Positions 31,919 through 39,803 of a stretch of DNA of 64,000 nt are shown piece by piece. The position numbers and the translations under genes are program-made. Location of the stretch: the NCBI RefSeq assembly GCF_000427445.1, contig NZ_KE386496.1:2367844-2431843 (forward strand), given 5' to 3'. Each line of letters begins with the position of its first letter. The first letter of the stretch is position 1. The stretch comes from Methylocapsa acidiphila B2. GTDB lineage: Bacteria; Pseudomonadota; Alphaproteobacteria; Rhizobiales; Beijerinckiaceae. Under the pieces are notes generated by a model that worked only from the letters and a program-made list of their open reading frames with translations, had not been told where the DNA came from and searched no databases.

Positions 31919-32025
31919 ATGACAACGCCGCCGGATTGGCGAGCGAACCGCCCCGTCAAATTCGGACACACATGATGCGACGTCAATGAGTCATCGCGAC
32001 TCCAGAAGACATTAGGGAAACAGCC

Positions 32026-32949
32026 ATGTCGACAAAAAAGAACATAGTTTTTGCGGCGTCTGTTCTTGCTGCCGCAGCCGTCACGAGCGGCCCGGCGCAG
32101 GCGACGTCAATCAATATCGCCGTCGCGGCGAATTTCGCAGGGGCGATCGCGGCCTTAGCCGCTCAGTTCCTACAGACCGCCCCGTATTCGACGAAGGGGT
32201 ATAGCGTATCGTACACCTCGGACTCATCAGCTGTTCTGCTGGCAGCTATACAAAACCACACCGCGAGCTATGACCTCTTCCTGTCAGCGGACGCGACCCG
32301 ACCGAATACGCTTACGGCGTCGCCAAATCTGCAATCCACCGGGGCAGTTGGAACATGCACGACGACATGTGGGATAGGCGCCCCATTCCTCTATGCCGTT
32401 GGCGAGTTGGAGCTGTGGTCTCCGACGTTGACAACCGTCGCCAGCGGCCTTCCCACGACTGGCGTTCCTCCGTTTAGCCCAGCCATCGTCATCGCCGATC
32501 CGTCCAAAGCTCCATATGGTTTTGCGGCGCAGCAGGTTCTCGCGCACTCGCCCTGGTCGCTTCCGCGGACCGGAGATCCGACGGTGAGTTGCAAGGACCC
32601 GAATTCGGGGGCGACCGCCACTTGCTTGTCTCAGGCGACGAGCGAAGGCCTTTATGAGCAATCAAACATCAGTCTGACCTATTCGGCGATCAAGAGCGCC
32701 GTCTATTCGTCGGGCTTTATCGCTCAATCCTCCATCTGCAAGGCGAACGCTTCCGGCGTGAAGACCTTTTCCGGCTATCATCACACGTATGCGTATAACG
32801 ACTCGACCTATTCGCATGGCAAGATTTCGCAATATGGAATCTCCATCACCTCGAACGCCGCCGGCACGGAATTGGCGGATTTTCTTACATTCATGAACAG
32901 CGCCACGGGGCAGGCGATTATCAAATCTTTCTGCTACTCGCTCAGCTGA
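32026..32949 (+). CDS. Secreted ModA-like substrate-binding protein, second of two
   Basis: 307 residues with a signal peptide ending GPAQA. It carries the ModA hallmarks more clearly than its neighbour: INIAVAANFAGAIAALAAQF at the N-terminus, YDLFLSADATRPNTL, and ADPSKAPYGFAAQQVL in the hinge region. Several Cys pairs (GTCTTTCG, VSCKD, ATCLS, SICKAN, SFCYS) suggest an oxidised, extracytoplasmic protein. It is 107 bases after the first copy and is followed by a terminator, so the pair forms one unit without transporter genes. Confidence 0.75.
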   Translation: MSTKKNIVFAASVLAAAAVTSGPAQATSINIAVAANFAGAIAALAAQFLQTAPYSTKGYSVSYTSDSSAVLLAAIQNHTASYDLFLSADATRPNTLTASPNLQSTGAVGTCTTTCGIGAPFLYAVGELELWSPTLTTVASGLPTTGVPPFSPAIVIADPSKAPYGFAAQQVLAHSPWSLPRTGDPTVSCKDPNSGATATCLSQATSEGLYEQSNISLTYSAIKSAVYSSGFIAQSSICKANASGVKTFSGYHHTYAYNDSTYSHGKISQYGISITSNAAGTELADFLTFMNSATGQAIIKSFCYSLS

Positions 32950-32958
32950 ACAGTCTGG

Positions 32959-32988
32959 CCGCGGGCGCAAAGCCCGCGGTCTCTGTTT
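32959..32988 (+). terminator. Probable rho-independent terminator
   Basis: CCGCGGGC (32959-32966) pairs perfectly with 32972-32979 around a GCAAA loop, followed by a T-rich tail (TCTCTGTTT). It ends the ModA-like pair. Confidence 0.65.
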
Positions 32989-33096
32989 CAGGCTCGGTCT
33001 GATTGTGCGGTCGGATCTCAATCCCGCCTCGCCGCCTCGAGAGTTTCGAGCGCGCGCTTGCAGATTGAGCGCGCGAATTCCCGACTTCAATGGGCG

Positions 33097-34554
33097 TCAC
33101 TCATCCTTGAACGTGAATGGCGAGACGCTGCGCATGGTCTCGTCGACGGTAAGCGGACGCAAGGCCGGCGGCGCAGCGCGCTGCGGGCAGGCCGGACGAT
33201 CGCAAAGGCGGCAATTGACGCCGATCGGCACAGGCTCGGCGGCCTTGTGGTCGATTTTTTTCGCATAGACGAGCCGGCGCGCATATTTAAGCTCGCAGCC
33301 GAGCCCGATCGCAAAGCGCGGCTCGATCGCGCCCCAGGGCGCGATCGCCCGGCGCACCGTCCTTGCGATCGAGAACCATTGCGACCCGTCGGTCAGCTCG
33401 ACAATCTGAGTCAGGATGCGGCCGGGATCGGTGAAGGCCGCATGAATGTTCCAAAGGGGGCAGGTTCCGCCGGAATGGGCGAAGGGAAACCGCCCGGACG
33501 AGAAGCGCTTGGATACATTGCCGGCCATGTCGACGCGCACCAGAAAGAACGGCACGCCACGCGCGTTCGGGCGCGCGAGCGTCGTCAAGCGGTGCGCAAC
33601 CTGTTCGAAGCTGGCGCTGAACCGCGCGGCCAGAACCTCGCAATCATAGGCGAGAAGCTCGGCCGCCTCGTGAAACCGCGCATAGGGCATCATCACGGCG
33701 CCGGCGAAATAATTCGCGAGAGTCACGCGCAGCAGCTTCCGGCTGAGTTCGTCGGCGGGCGCCAGCCGCATAGCGGTTTCGCTCAAGAGATCGCCGAATT
33801 CGCTCAAGGCCAGCTGATAGGCGGTCTGAAAGGTGCGGCCGGGCTGATCCATGACCTCGCAGATCATCAATTGGCGGCGGTGATGGTCGTACCAGCGTAG
33901 GCGATCGCCCATGACCTCGAGCGGAAGCGCCCGCACGCGGATTCCGTGGCGGGCGCGCAAATGGTCCGACAAAGCGAAAAACAATTCGCGTCCGGGAGGC
34001 AGATCGGCGGCGAAGGCTTCCGCCGCTTCGTCGAGCTCGGGAAAATGGTTGCGCGCGTCCTGGAGGATGGACCTGATCCGCTCGATGGGGTTTTCGCCGA
34101 GGCGCGCGCCGGCGTGATCGGGATCCGGCGTCGCGAGGACGCCCGCTTCGCCCGCTTCGCGCGCCGAGGCGTAGGCCCGATAGAGCCGCAGCATGGCTGC
34201 AAGCAGCGCCGGCGAGTGCTCGGCGGCGTCGCGCATTTCCGCGCGAGGGACCGCTCCGTCGCGAAACAGCGGGTCGGCGAGGATCTGCTCCAGCTCGCCG
34301 ACCGACTGCTCGGCCTCGCCCTCCATGAAGTCGCGCGGGTCGACGCCATAGACGTCGGCGAGGCGGATCAAGACTTGGACCGTAATCGGGCGCTGGTTGC
34401 GCTCCATCAGGTTGAGATAGCTCGGCGAAACGTCGAGCTCCTCGGCCATGCGGGCCTGGGTGAGGCGGCGGTCGCGGCGCAGCCGCTTGAGCCGGGGGCC
34501 CGCGAAAATTTTTCGCGGCGCCTCTTGTCCGTGCAGAGGTAAATATTTTGACAT
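33097..34554 (-). CDS. ScfR-type XRE family transcriptional regulator
   Basis: 485 residues from the ATG at 34554; a GTG at 34560 is also possible. The XRE helix-turn-helix is at ~20-75 (RLTQARMAEELDVSPSYLNL, then MERNQRP). The centre holds an ImmA/IrrE-like (DUF955-type) region with RQLMICEVMDQPGRTFQTAY, and the C-terminus has the Cys cluster NCRLCDRPACPQR of the short-chain fatty acyl/RamB family. RamB controls glyoxylate-cycle genes in Corynebacterium. Here the gene diverges from aceA, which supports a role in regulating isocitrate lyase by acyl-CoA supply. No strong ribosome site precedes the start. Confidence 0.85.
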   Translation of the reverse strand: MSKYLPLHGQEAPRKIFAGPRLKRLRRDRRLTQARMAEELDVSPSYLNLMERNQRPITVQVLIRLADVYGVDPRDFMEGEAEQSVGELEQILADPLFRDGAVPRAEMRDAAEHSPALLAAMLRLYRAYASAREAGEAGVLATPDPDHAGARLGENPIERIRSILQDARNHFPELDEAAEAFAADLPPGRELFFALSDHLRARHGIRVRALPLEVMGDRLRWYDHHRRQLMICEVMDQPGRTFQTAYQLALSEFGDLLSETAMRLAPADELSRKLLRVTLANYFAGAVMMPYARFHEAAELLAYDCEVLAARFSASFEQVAHRLTTLARPNARGVPFFLVRVDMAGNVSKRFSSGRFPFAHSGGTCPLWNIHAAFTDPGRILTQIVELTDGSQWFSIARTVRRAIAPWGAIEPRFAIGLGCELKYARRLVYAKKIDHKAAEPVPIGVNCRLCDRPACPQRAAPPALRPLTVDETMRSVSPFTFKDE

Positions 34555-34603
34555 AGACACAAATTTACAATGTCATGACCTTACACACAAACTTTATTCC
34601 ATC

Positions 34604-34612
34604 GCAAATTGC
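34604..34612. promoter_or_regulatory. Candidate operator between the regulator and aceA
   Basis: The palindrome GCAA-A-TTGC lies in the divergent spacer. It resembles the core of the RamB-type AAAGTTTGCAAA site only loosely. Function is inferred from position. Confidence 0.3.
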
Positions 34613-34788
34613 TTGGTGACGCAAGGCGCTCGCGCGTATATAAGCCTCGGCTTTCCGCTCTCCGTCGCGAATTTTGTCAATTCATGTGAATTTAATCATG
34701 TGAATGCGACGCCATTTCCGTTTCGACGCGCGCTCGGACCAAAATATGGGCAAGCCGCTCGGCTTCGAAGACCAGATAGGGACGCAAG

Positions 34789-36420
34789 ATGACCTTTCAA
34801 AGCAAAATTCCTCAGGCGGGGCAAACCAACGATTATCAAAGCCAAATCGCCGAAGCGAAGCAGCTCATCGAACGCCAGAACGGCGCCTGGAACGGCATCA
34901 ATCCCGAGTCCGTGGCCCGCATGCGCCTGCAAAACCGTTTCAAGACCGGCCTCGACATCGCTAGATATAACGCCGCCATCATGCGCAAGGATATGGCGGC
35001 CTATGATGCCGATCCGGCGCTCTACACCCAATCGCTCGGCGTCTGGCACGGCTTCATCGCCCAGCAGAAGATGATCTCCATCAAGAAGCATTTCGCCTCG
35101 ACCGAGCGGCGATATCTCTATCTCTCCGGCTGGATGGTCGCCGCGCTGCGCTCCGATTTCGGTCCGCTGCCAGACCAATCGATGCACGAGAAGACTTCCG
35201 TGCCGGCGCTGATCGAGGAACTCTACAACTTCCTGCGCCAAGCTGACGCCCGCGAGCTCGGCGGGCTGTTCCGCGCCCTCGACGCCGCCCGCGCGGCCGG
35301 CGACAGCGCCAAGGAGCAACAGCTGCTCGCATCCATCGATAATTTCCAGACCCATGTCGTGCCGATCATCGCCGACATCGACGCTGGCTTCGGCAATGCG
35401 GAAGCGACCTATCTTCTCGCCAAGAAGATGATCGAGGCCGGCGCCTGCGCGCTTCAGATCGAGAATCAGGTGTCGGACGAGAAGCAGTGCGGCCATCAGG
35501 ACGGCAAGGTCACCGTTCCGCACGAAGTCTTCCTCGCCAAGGTGCGCGCCTGCCGCTACGCCTTCCTCGAGCTCGGCGTCGAGGACGGCATTATCGTCAC
35601 CCGCACCGACTCGCTCGGCGCCGGCCTCACCCAGCAGATCGCGGTCAGCCGCGAGCCGGGCGATCTCGGCGACCAGTATAATGCCTTCCTCGATTGCGAG
35701 GAGGTCGCGTCCGGCGACGCCCGCAACGGCGACGTCATCCTCAACCGCAACGGCAAGCTGCTGCGGCCGAAGCGCCTGCCGAGCAATCTCTACCAGTTCC
35801 GCCCGGGCACCGGCGCGGACCGCTGCGTGCTCGACAGCATCACCTCGCTGCAAAACGGCGCCGACCTCTTGTGGATCGAGACCGAGAAGCCGCATGTCGA
35901 GCAAATCGCCAGCATGATGGACCGCATCCGCGCCGTCATTCCCAACGCCAAGCTGGTCTATAATAATTCTCCGTCCTTCAACTGGACGCTGAATTTCCGC
36001 CAACAGGTCTATGACGCTTGGAAGGAAGCCGGCAAGGACGTGTCCGCCTACGACCGCTCGGCCCTGATGAGCGTCGATTACGACAGCTCGGAACTCGCCC
36101 TCGAGGCCGACGAGCGCATCCGCACCTTCCAGGCGGACGGCTCGAAGCGCGCGGGGATTTTCCACCACCTCATCACGCTTCCGACCTATCACACGGCGGC
36201 GCTTTCGACCGATAATCTGGCCAAGGAATATTTCGGCGAGCAAGGCATGCTCGGCTATGTCCGCAATGTTCAGCGTCAGGAAATCCGCCAAGGCATCGCC
36301 TGCGTCAAGCACCAGAACATGGCCGGGTCCGACATGGGCGACGATCATAAGGAATATTTCGCCGGCGAAGCGGCCCTGAAGGCCGGCGGCGCCCACAATA
36401 CGATGAATCAGTTCGGCTGA
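34789..36420 (+). CDS. aceA: Isocitrate lyase (long form)
   Basis: 543 residues, the longer subfamily found in Pseudomonas-like bacteria. It splits isocitrate into glyoxylate and succinate in the glyoxylate bypass. The catalytic loop is KQCGH with Cys234 (E. coli has KKCGH); metal and substrate residues are in IIADIDAGFGNAEATYLL and VYNNSPSFNW. The TLPTYHTAAL segment and the GYVRNVQRQE region close the barrel. It is preceded by a divergent ScfR-type regulator and followed by a strong terminator. Malate synthase is not in the window. Confidence 0.96.
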   Translation: MTFQSKIPQAGQTNDYQSQIAEAKQLIERQNGAWNGINPESVARMRLQNRFKTGLDIARYNAAIMRKDMAAYDADPALYTQSLGVWHGFIAQQKMISIKKHFASTERRYLYLSGWMVAALRSDFGPLPDQSMHEKTSVPALIEELYNFLRQADARELGGLFRALDAARAAGDSAKEQQLLASIDNFQTHVVPIIADIDAGFGNAEATYLLAKKMIEAGACALQIENQVSDEKQCGHQDGKVTVPHEVFLAKVRACRYAFLELGVEDGIIVTRTDSLGAGLTQQIAVSREPGDLGDQYNAFLDCEEVASGDARNGDVILNRNGKLLRPKRLPSNLYQFRPGTGADRCVLDSITSLQNGADLLWIETEKPHVEQIASMMDRIRAVIPNAKLVYNNSPSFNWTLNFRQQVYDAWKEAGKDVSAYDRSALMSVDYDSSELALEADERIRTFQADGSKRAGIFHHLITLPTYHTAALSTDNLAKEYFGEQGMLGYVRNVQRQEIRQGIACVKHQNMAGSDMGDDHKEYFAGEAALKAGGAHNTMNQFG

Positions 36421-36804
36421 TCGGCCGCGCCATCATCTAAAGAAGGCAAATTCGGCCCGGAACGCCTCGTTCCGGGCCTTTTTGTCGCCTCGTGCCGCCG
36501 ACGCCAGGTGCGGCGGCTCTTTCATCTCGAACAAAAGTCAGGTCAAGGCGAGTTTCGTCTGAATATTATTCGTTTCATTTAAACGAAGGTCGGCAGAGGC
36601 GCGGCGCGGGCTATCGAAATTGTGGATTTTTTGCTTTCCGCGGTTGAAAATTCGGTTCGCCCTCTTGGAAGCCAAAATTTAAGAGCTTGAATGCTACGAC
36701 GTCGTACATGGCTCAATGGAGCCGCACGACGCCCGCGAAGGCGCAAGCTCGAGCGCCGCCGCGTATTGGTCGTCACCCAAGACCTAGTCGTCACTCCGGA
36801 CCAC
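36421..36804. other. Intergenic region between aceA and chpT
   Basis: 384 bases containing the aceA terminator. In-frame open sequence upstream of chpT (from 36691) is Arg-rich and not family-like. No other gene seen. Confidence 0.5.
36454..36483 (+). terminator. Rho-independent terminator of aceA
   Basis: GGCCCGGAAC (36454-36463) pairs perfectly with 36469-36478 around a 5-base loop, followed by five T (36479-36483). Confidence 0.92.
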
Positions 36805-37482
36805 ATGGACGCCAAGATGACTGTTTTCGCCCTCGACGCCCTTGATCTCGCGGCCCTGCTCTGCTCCCGCGTGTGCCATGACGTGATCAGCCCCGTGGGG
36901 GCCATCGTGAACGGACTGGAGGTGCTGGAGGACGAAAAAGACCCGGAAATGCGTGGCTTCGCCCTCGATCTCATCAAGAAAAGCGCCGAGACCGCTTCCG
37001 CCCGGCTGCAATTTTGCCGGCTGGCTTTCGGCGCCGCCGGTTCGGCCGGCGCTTCGATCGACACCGGCGACGCCGAAAACGTCGCCCGCGGGCTTTTGGC
37101 CGATCAGCGCACGACGCTCGAATGGCGCACGGCCCGGATCCTGATGCCGAAGAACAAGGTCAAGCTCATCTTGAACCTTTGCCTCATCGCGGCGGCGGCC
37201 ATCCCGCGGGGCGGCGTCATCACCGTGGCGACGAGCGGCTCGGAAGAACCGATCCGAATCTCGGTCACAGCCAAGGGTACAAACGCCAAGCTCGCGAGCC
37301 ACATTCCCCAGCTTCTCGCCGGGACGCCGGAACAAAATTCCGTCGACGCGCATGGGATTCAGGCCTTTTACACGGGCCTCGTCGCCAAGGCGGCGAATAT
37401 GAGCCTTAATATCGCCATGGCGAGCGAACTCGTCACGCTCGAAGCCGCGCCGACGCCGGCAGCCGTCGAGGCGGTGGCGTAA
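36805..37482 (+). CDS. chpT: Histidine phosphotransferase ChpT
   Basis: 225 residues from the ATG at 36805, the same length as Caulobacter ChpT. The phosphorylated His is His25 in SRVCHDVISP, followed by AIVNGLEVLED. The degenerate kinase-like C-terminal domain is ~100-215. In Alphaproteobacteria ChpT relays phosphate from CckA to CtrA and CpdR to control the cell cycle. The gene is not next to other cell-cycle genes here. Confidence 0.9.
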   Translation: MDAKMTVFALDALDLAALLCSRVCHDVISPVGAIVNGLEVLEDEKDPEMRGFALDLIKKSAETASARLQFCRLAFGAAGSAGASIDTGDAENVARGLLADQRTTLEWRTARILMPKNKVKLILNLCLIAAAAIPRGGVITVATSGSEEPIRISVTAKGTNAKLASHIPQLLAGTPEQNSVDAHGIQAFYTGLVAKAANMSLNIAMASELVTLEAAPTPAAVEAVA

Positions 37483-37615
37483 GTTTGCCGCGCGCATGTC
37501 AGGACCGACGGACGGCGCCTGCTGTTCAGAACCCTGGCGGCATGCCGGTGACGAAAGGCCAATTTTTGGGCTAGGAAATACTCTGCCGCAAGGATAGCGG
37601 AATAGGCAAGTTTCG

Positions 37616-38344
37616 ATGAAGCAGCTGGGGTTTTTCTTGCTTTGCCCCGCGCACGGATGGCGGAGCAATTTGTGGGCATCCTGCCTTTGCGGGTTGCTCC
37701 TCGCCGCGCCGCCTGTTTACGTGCGGGCAGAAGAACCCGCAGACTTCAAGAATTCTCCCGTCTACAAGGCTCTTCACCCGAAGGTCTCGACTGACACGCA
37801 GATCGTCAGCATCCACTTTGGGAATGCGATTTACGACATTCCGCGAAACTATCTGGTTGGCGCGACGCAACCGAGTGCGGACAACGCCTACGCCAATTTC
37901 ACGATTATGGTGCTTCTACCCGATCTCTCGCCGCGAACGCCTGAAAATGCGGGGCAGTTCGATGAGCTCGGCTGGAACGACCAGTTGCGGGCTCTTTTTC
38001 AGTTCGGAACGCATATAGACCCGGCGCAAACCGTAATAGATCGAATTCTTTCTTTGCAAAGGCGTAATCCTGACGACTTCCAGATACTGCCGTCGGGCCT
38101 CAATGTTTATCGGGGATTAACGGCGGATTCAGAGGATATGTACGTCAAAGCAATGGACTCGGGGCCGTTTTATTATAGATGCGGTACAATGCGCTCGGTC
38201 CCATGGCATGTCTGCACCGTGTATGAACAGTTTTTTCTCGACGTCGAAGTCACTTATTCGTTCGGCACAAAATATATTGATAGCGCGTACAAGATCGATA
38301 TGGCCTTGCATGATCTGGTGCGCTCGTTCCTCCGGAAACAATAG
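37616..38344 (+). CDS. Exported protein of unknown function
   Basis: 242 residues. The N-terminus has a signal-like stretch (LWASCLCGLLLAAPPVYVRA). The mature part is soluble, with YDIPRNYLVGATQPSADNAYANFTI split over two strands and a C-terminal FYYRCGTMRSVPWHVCTVYEQF region with two Cys that could pair. The base composition is lower in GC than its neighbours, a possible sign of transfer. I do not recognise a family. Confidence 0.6.
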   Translation: MKQLGFFLLCPAHGWRSNLWASCLCGLLLAAPPVYVRAEEPADFKNSPVYKALHPKVSTDTQIVSIHFGNAIYDIPRNYLVGATQPSADNAYANFTIMVLLPDLSPRTPENAGQFDELGWNDQLRALFQFGTHIDPAQTVIDRILSLQRRNPDDFQILPSGLNVYRGLTADSEDMYVKAMDSGPFYYRCGTMRSVPWHVCTVYEQFFLDVEVTYSFGTKYIDSAYKIDMALHDLVRSFLRKQ

Positions 38345-38461
38345 CAACGCCAGCCAACGGATTGGGGCAGCCCAAGCCGCACTGAGCGCGGGCAATGTCG
38401 TCAACACGGCGACGTCGCAGATATCGCGCGGTGGAGGCATCGTCCTCCTCCCCAAGCGCCG

Positions 38462-38485
38462 GATCGCCAGATCGCCAGATCGCCA
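38462..38485. repeat. Octamer tandem repeat, three copies
   Basis: GATCGCCA is repeated three times without spacers. Too short and regular for a CRISPR; likely replication slippage. Confidence 0.6.
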
Positions 38486-38619
38486 GGCACGTTCTCGGAT
38501 CGGCCCCTAAAATTTGCGGTCGGCGAGGCTGGACTTCTTGATCGTGAACGCGCGAAGCGCGCCGCGTCCTGTTTTCCGGGCTTGACGAATCTCCTTCCGC
38601 CATGCGCCATGCGCGGAGC

Positions 38620-38739
38620 CCTGGAGCATATTCCGATCGGATTGAATCAATTTGATCGAGAAGAATATGCTCAACCATTTGAATTTGAAGCGAGTTCTTG
38701 TCGATTGGACGATTCCGTCCAATCGGAACGCGCTCCAGG
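38620..38739 (+). repeat. Dispersed palindromic repeat, copy A
   Basis: About 120 bp bounded by CCTGGAGC and its complement GCTCCAGG. Shared internal blocks are ATTCCG-TCGGATTGAATCAAT, AAGAATATGCTCAACC and TTGAAT..GAGCG. It matches copy C (48266-48384, opposite orientation) over most of its length and copy B (47093-47194) less closely. It contains no gene and lies in a spacer. Confidence 0.8.
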
Positions 38740-38762
38740 CCTTCACCGAGAAAAAGCGCGCC

Positions 38763-39803
38763 ATGCCTTTGACCGTCGCCGTCCAGATGGACCCCGTGGA
38801 AAAGATCAATATCGCCGGCGATTCGACCTTCGCGCTGATGCTGGAGGCGCAGGCGCGCGGGCATCGACTAATTTATTACACCCCCGACAAGCTCTCGCTC
38901 GTCGATGGCCGAGTCGTCGCGCGGGCGGCCCCGATCGAGGTGCGCGACGTCGCCGGCGCCCATTTCACCCTTGGCGATCCCATTCTCGCCGATCTCGCCG
39001 AGCAGGACGTCGTCCTTCTGCGTCAGGACCCGCCCTTCGATCTGGCCTATATCACCTCGACCCATCTCCTTGAGCTTTTGCCGCCGACGACGCTCGTCGT
39101 CAATGATCCGGCCAGCGTGCGCAACGCCCCAGAAAAGCTTTTTGTGATGAATTATCCACAATTGATGCCGCCGACCCTGATAACCCGCGACAAGGAGACC
39201 ATCGAAACCTTTCGGGAGGAGCATGGCGAGGTCGTGATGAAGCCGTTGCACGGACATGGCGGCGCCGCCGTGTTCAAGATCGGCCGAACGGACCCGAATT
39301 TCGGCTCGCTTTACGATCTCTTCGCAGCGACCTTTCGCGAGCCCTGGGTGGTCCAGCGCTTCCTGCCGCAGGTCAGTCGAGGCGATAAGCGGATCATTCT
39401 CATCGACGGGGCGGCGGCCGGAGCTGTGAACCGCGTGCCGGCCGAAAACGACATCCGCTCGAACATGGTGCGGGGCGGCGCCGCCGCGCCGACGGAATTC
39501 ACGCCACGCGAGAAGGAGATTTGCGCGACGATCGGCCCCGAGCTGAAGCGGCGCGGGCTGGTCATCGTCGGCATTGACGTCATCGATGGGCATCTCACCG
39601 AGATCAATGTGACCTCTCCGACGGGGATCAGGGCGATCAAACGAGTCGGCGGACCAGATCTCGCTGCGGCGGCCTGGGATGCGATCGAGGCGAAAAGAAA
39701 GACCACGTCCGCCTTGCGCTCGGGCCACGCCGAGCCCAAATCCAGTTGGATTCTGCGGCGGATGCGCGGCCGGCGCTCCCCGGCCAATAATCGGGCCAGA
39801 TGA
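38763..39803 (+). CDS. gshB: Glutathione synthetase
   Basis: 346 residues from the ATG at 38763 ([15 protein letters not shown]), which is the family start. The frame runs open back to 38652 through a dispersed repeat but that part is not coding-like. It is an ATP-grasp ligase joining gamma-glutamylcysteine and glycine. Family segments include [34 protein letters not shown], and [15 protein letters not shown]. It overlaps glnD by four bases, so the two genes are coupled. Confidence 0.95.
   Translation: MPLTVAVQMDPVEKINIAGDSTFALMLEAQARGHRLIYYTPDKLSLVDGRVVARAAPIEVRDVAGAHFTLGDPILADLAEQDVVLLRQDPPFDLAYITSTHLLELLPPTTLVVNDPASVRNAPEKLFVMNYPQLMPPTLITRDKETIETFREEHGEVVMKPLHGHGGAAVFKIGRTDPNFGSLYDLFAATFREPWVVQRFLPQVSRGDKRIILIDGAAAGAVNRVPAENDIRSNMVRGGAAAPTEFTPREKEICATIGPELKRRGLVIVGIDVIDGHLTEINVTSPTGIRAIKRVGGPDLAAAAWDAIEAKRKTTSALRSGHAEPKSSWILRRMRGRRSPANNRAR

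Larger units (their letters stand above)
38345..38762. other. Intergenic region with dispersed repeat
   Basis: 418 bases. It contains three tandem copies of the octamer GATCGCCA (38462-38485) and a full copy of the dispersed palindromic repeat (38620-38739). No gene seen; the frame of gshB is open through the repeat but is not family-like there. Confidence 0.6.

Noticed and set aside
34696..36396. 566-residue minus-strand frame opposite aceA
   Set aside because: Antisense to isocitrate lyase, low-complexity residue use, no recognised domain.
38462..38485. Tandem octamers as a possible CRISPR
   Set aside because: Eight-base units with no spacers; no cas genes.
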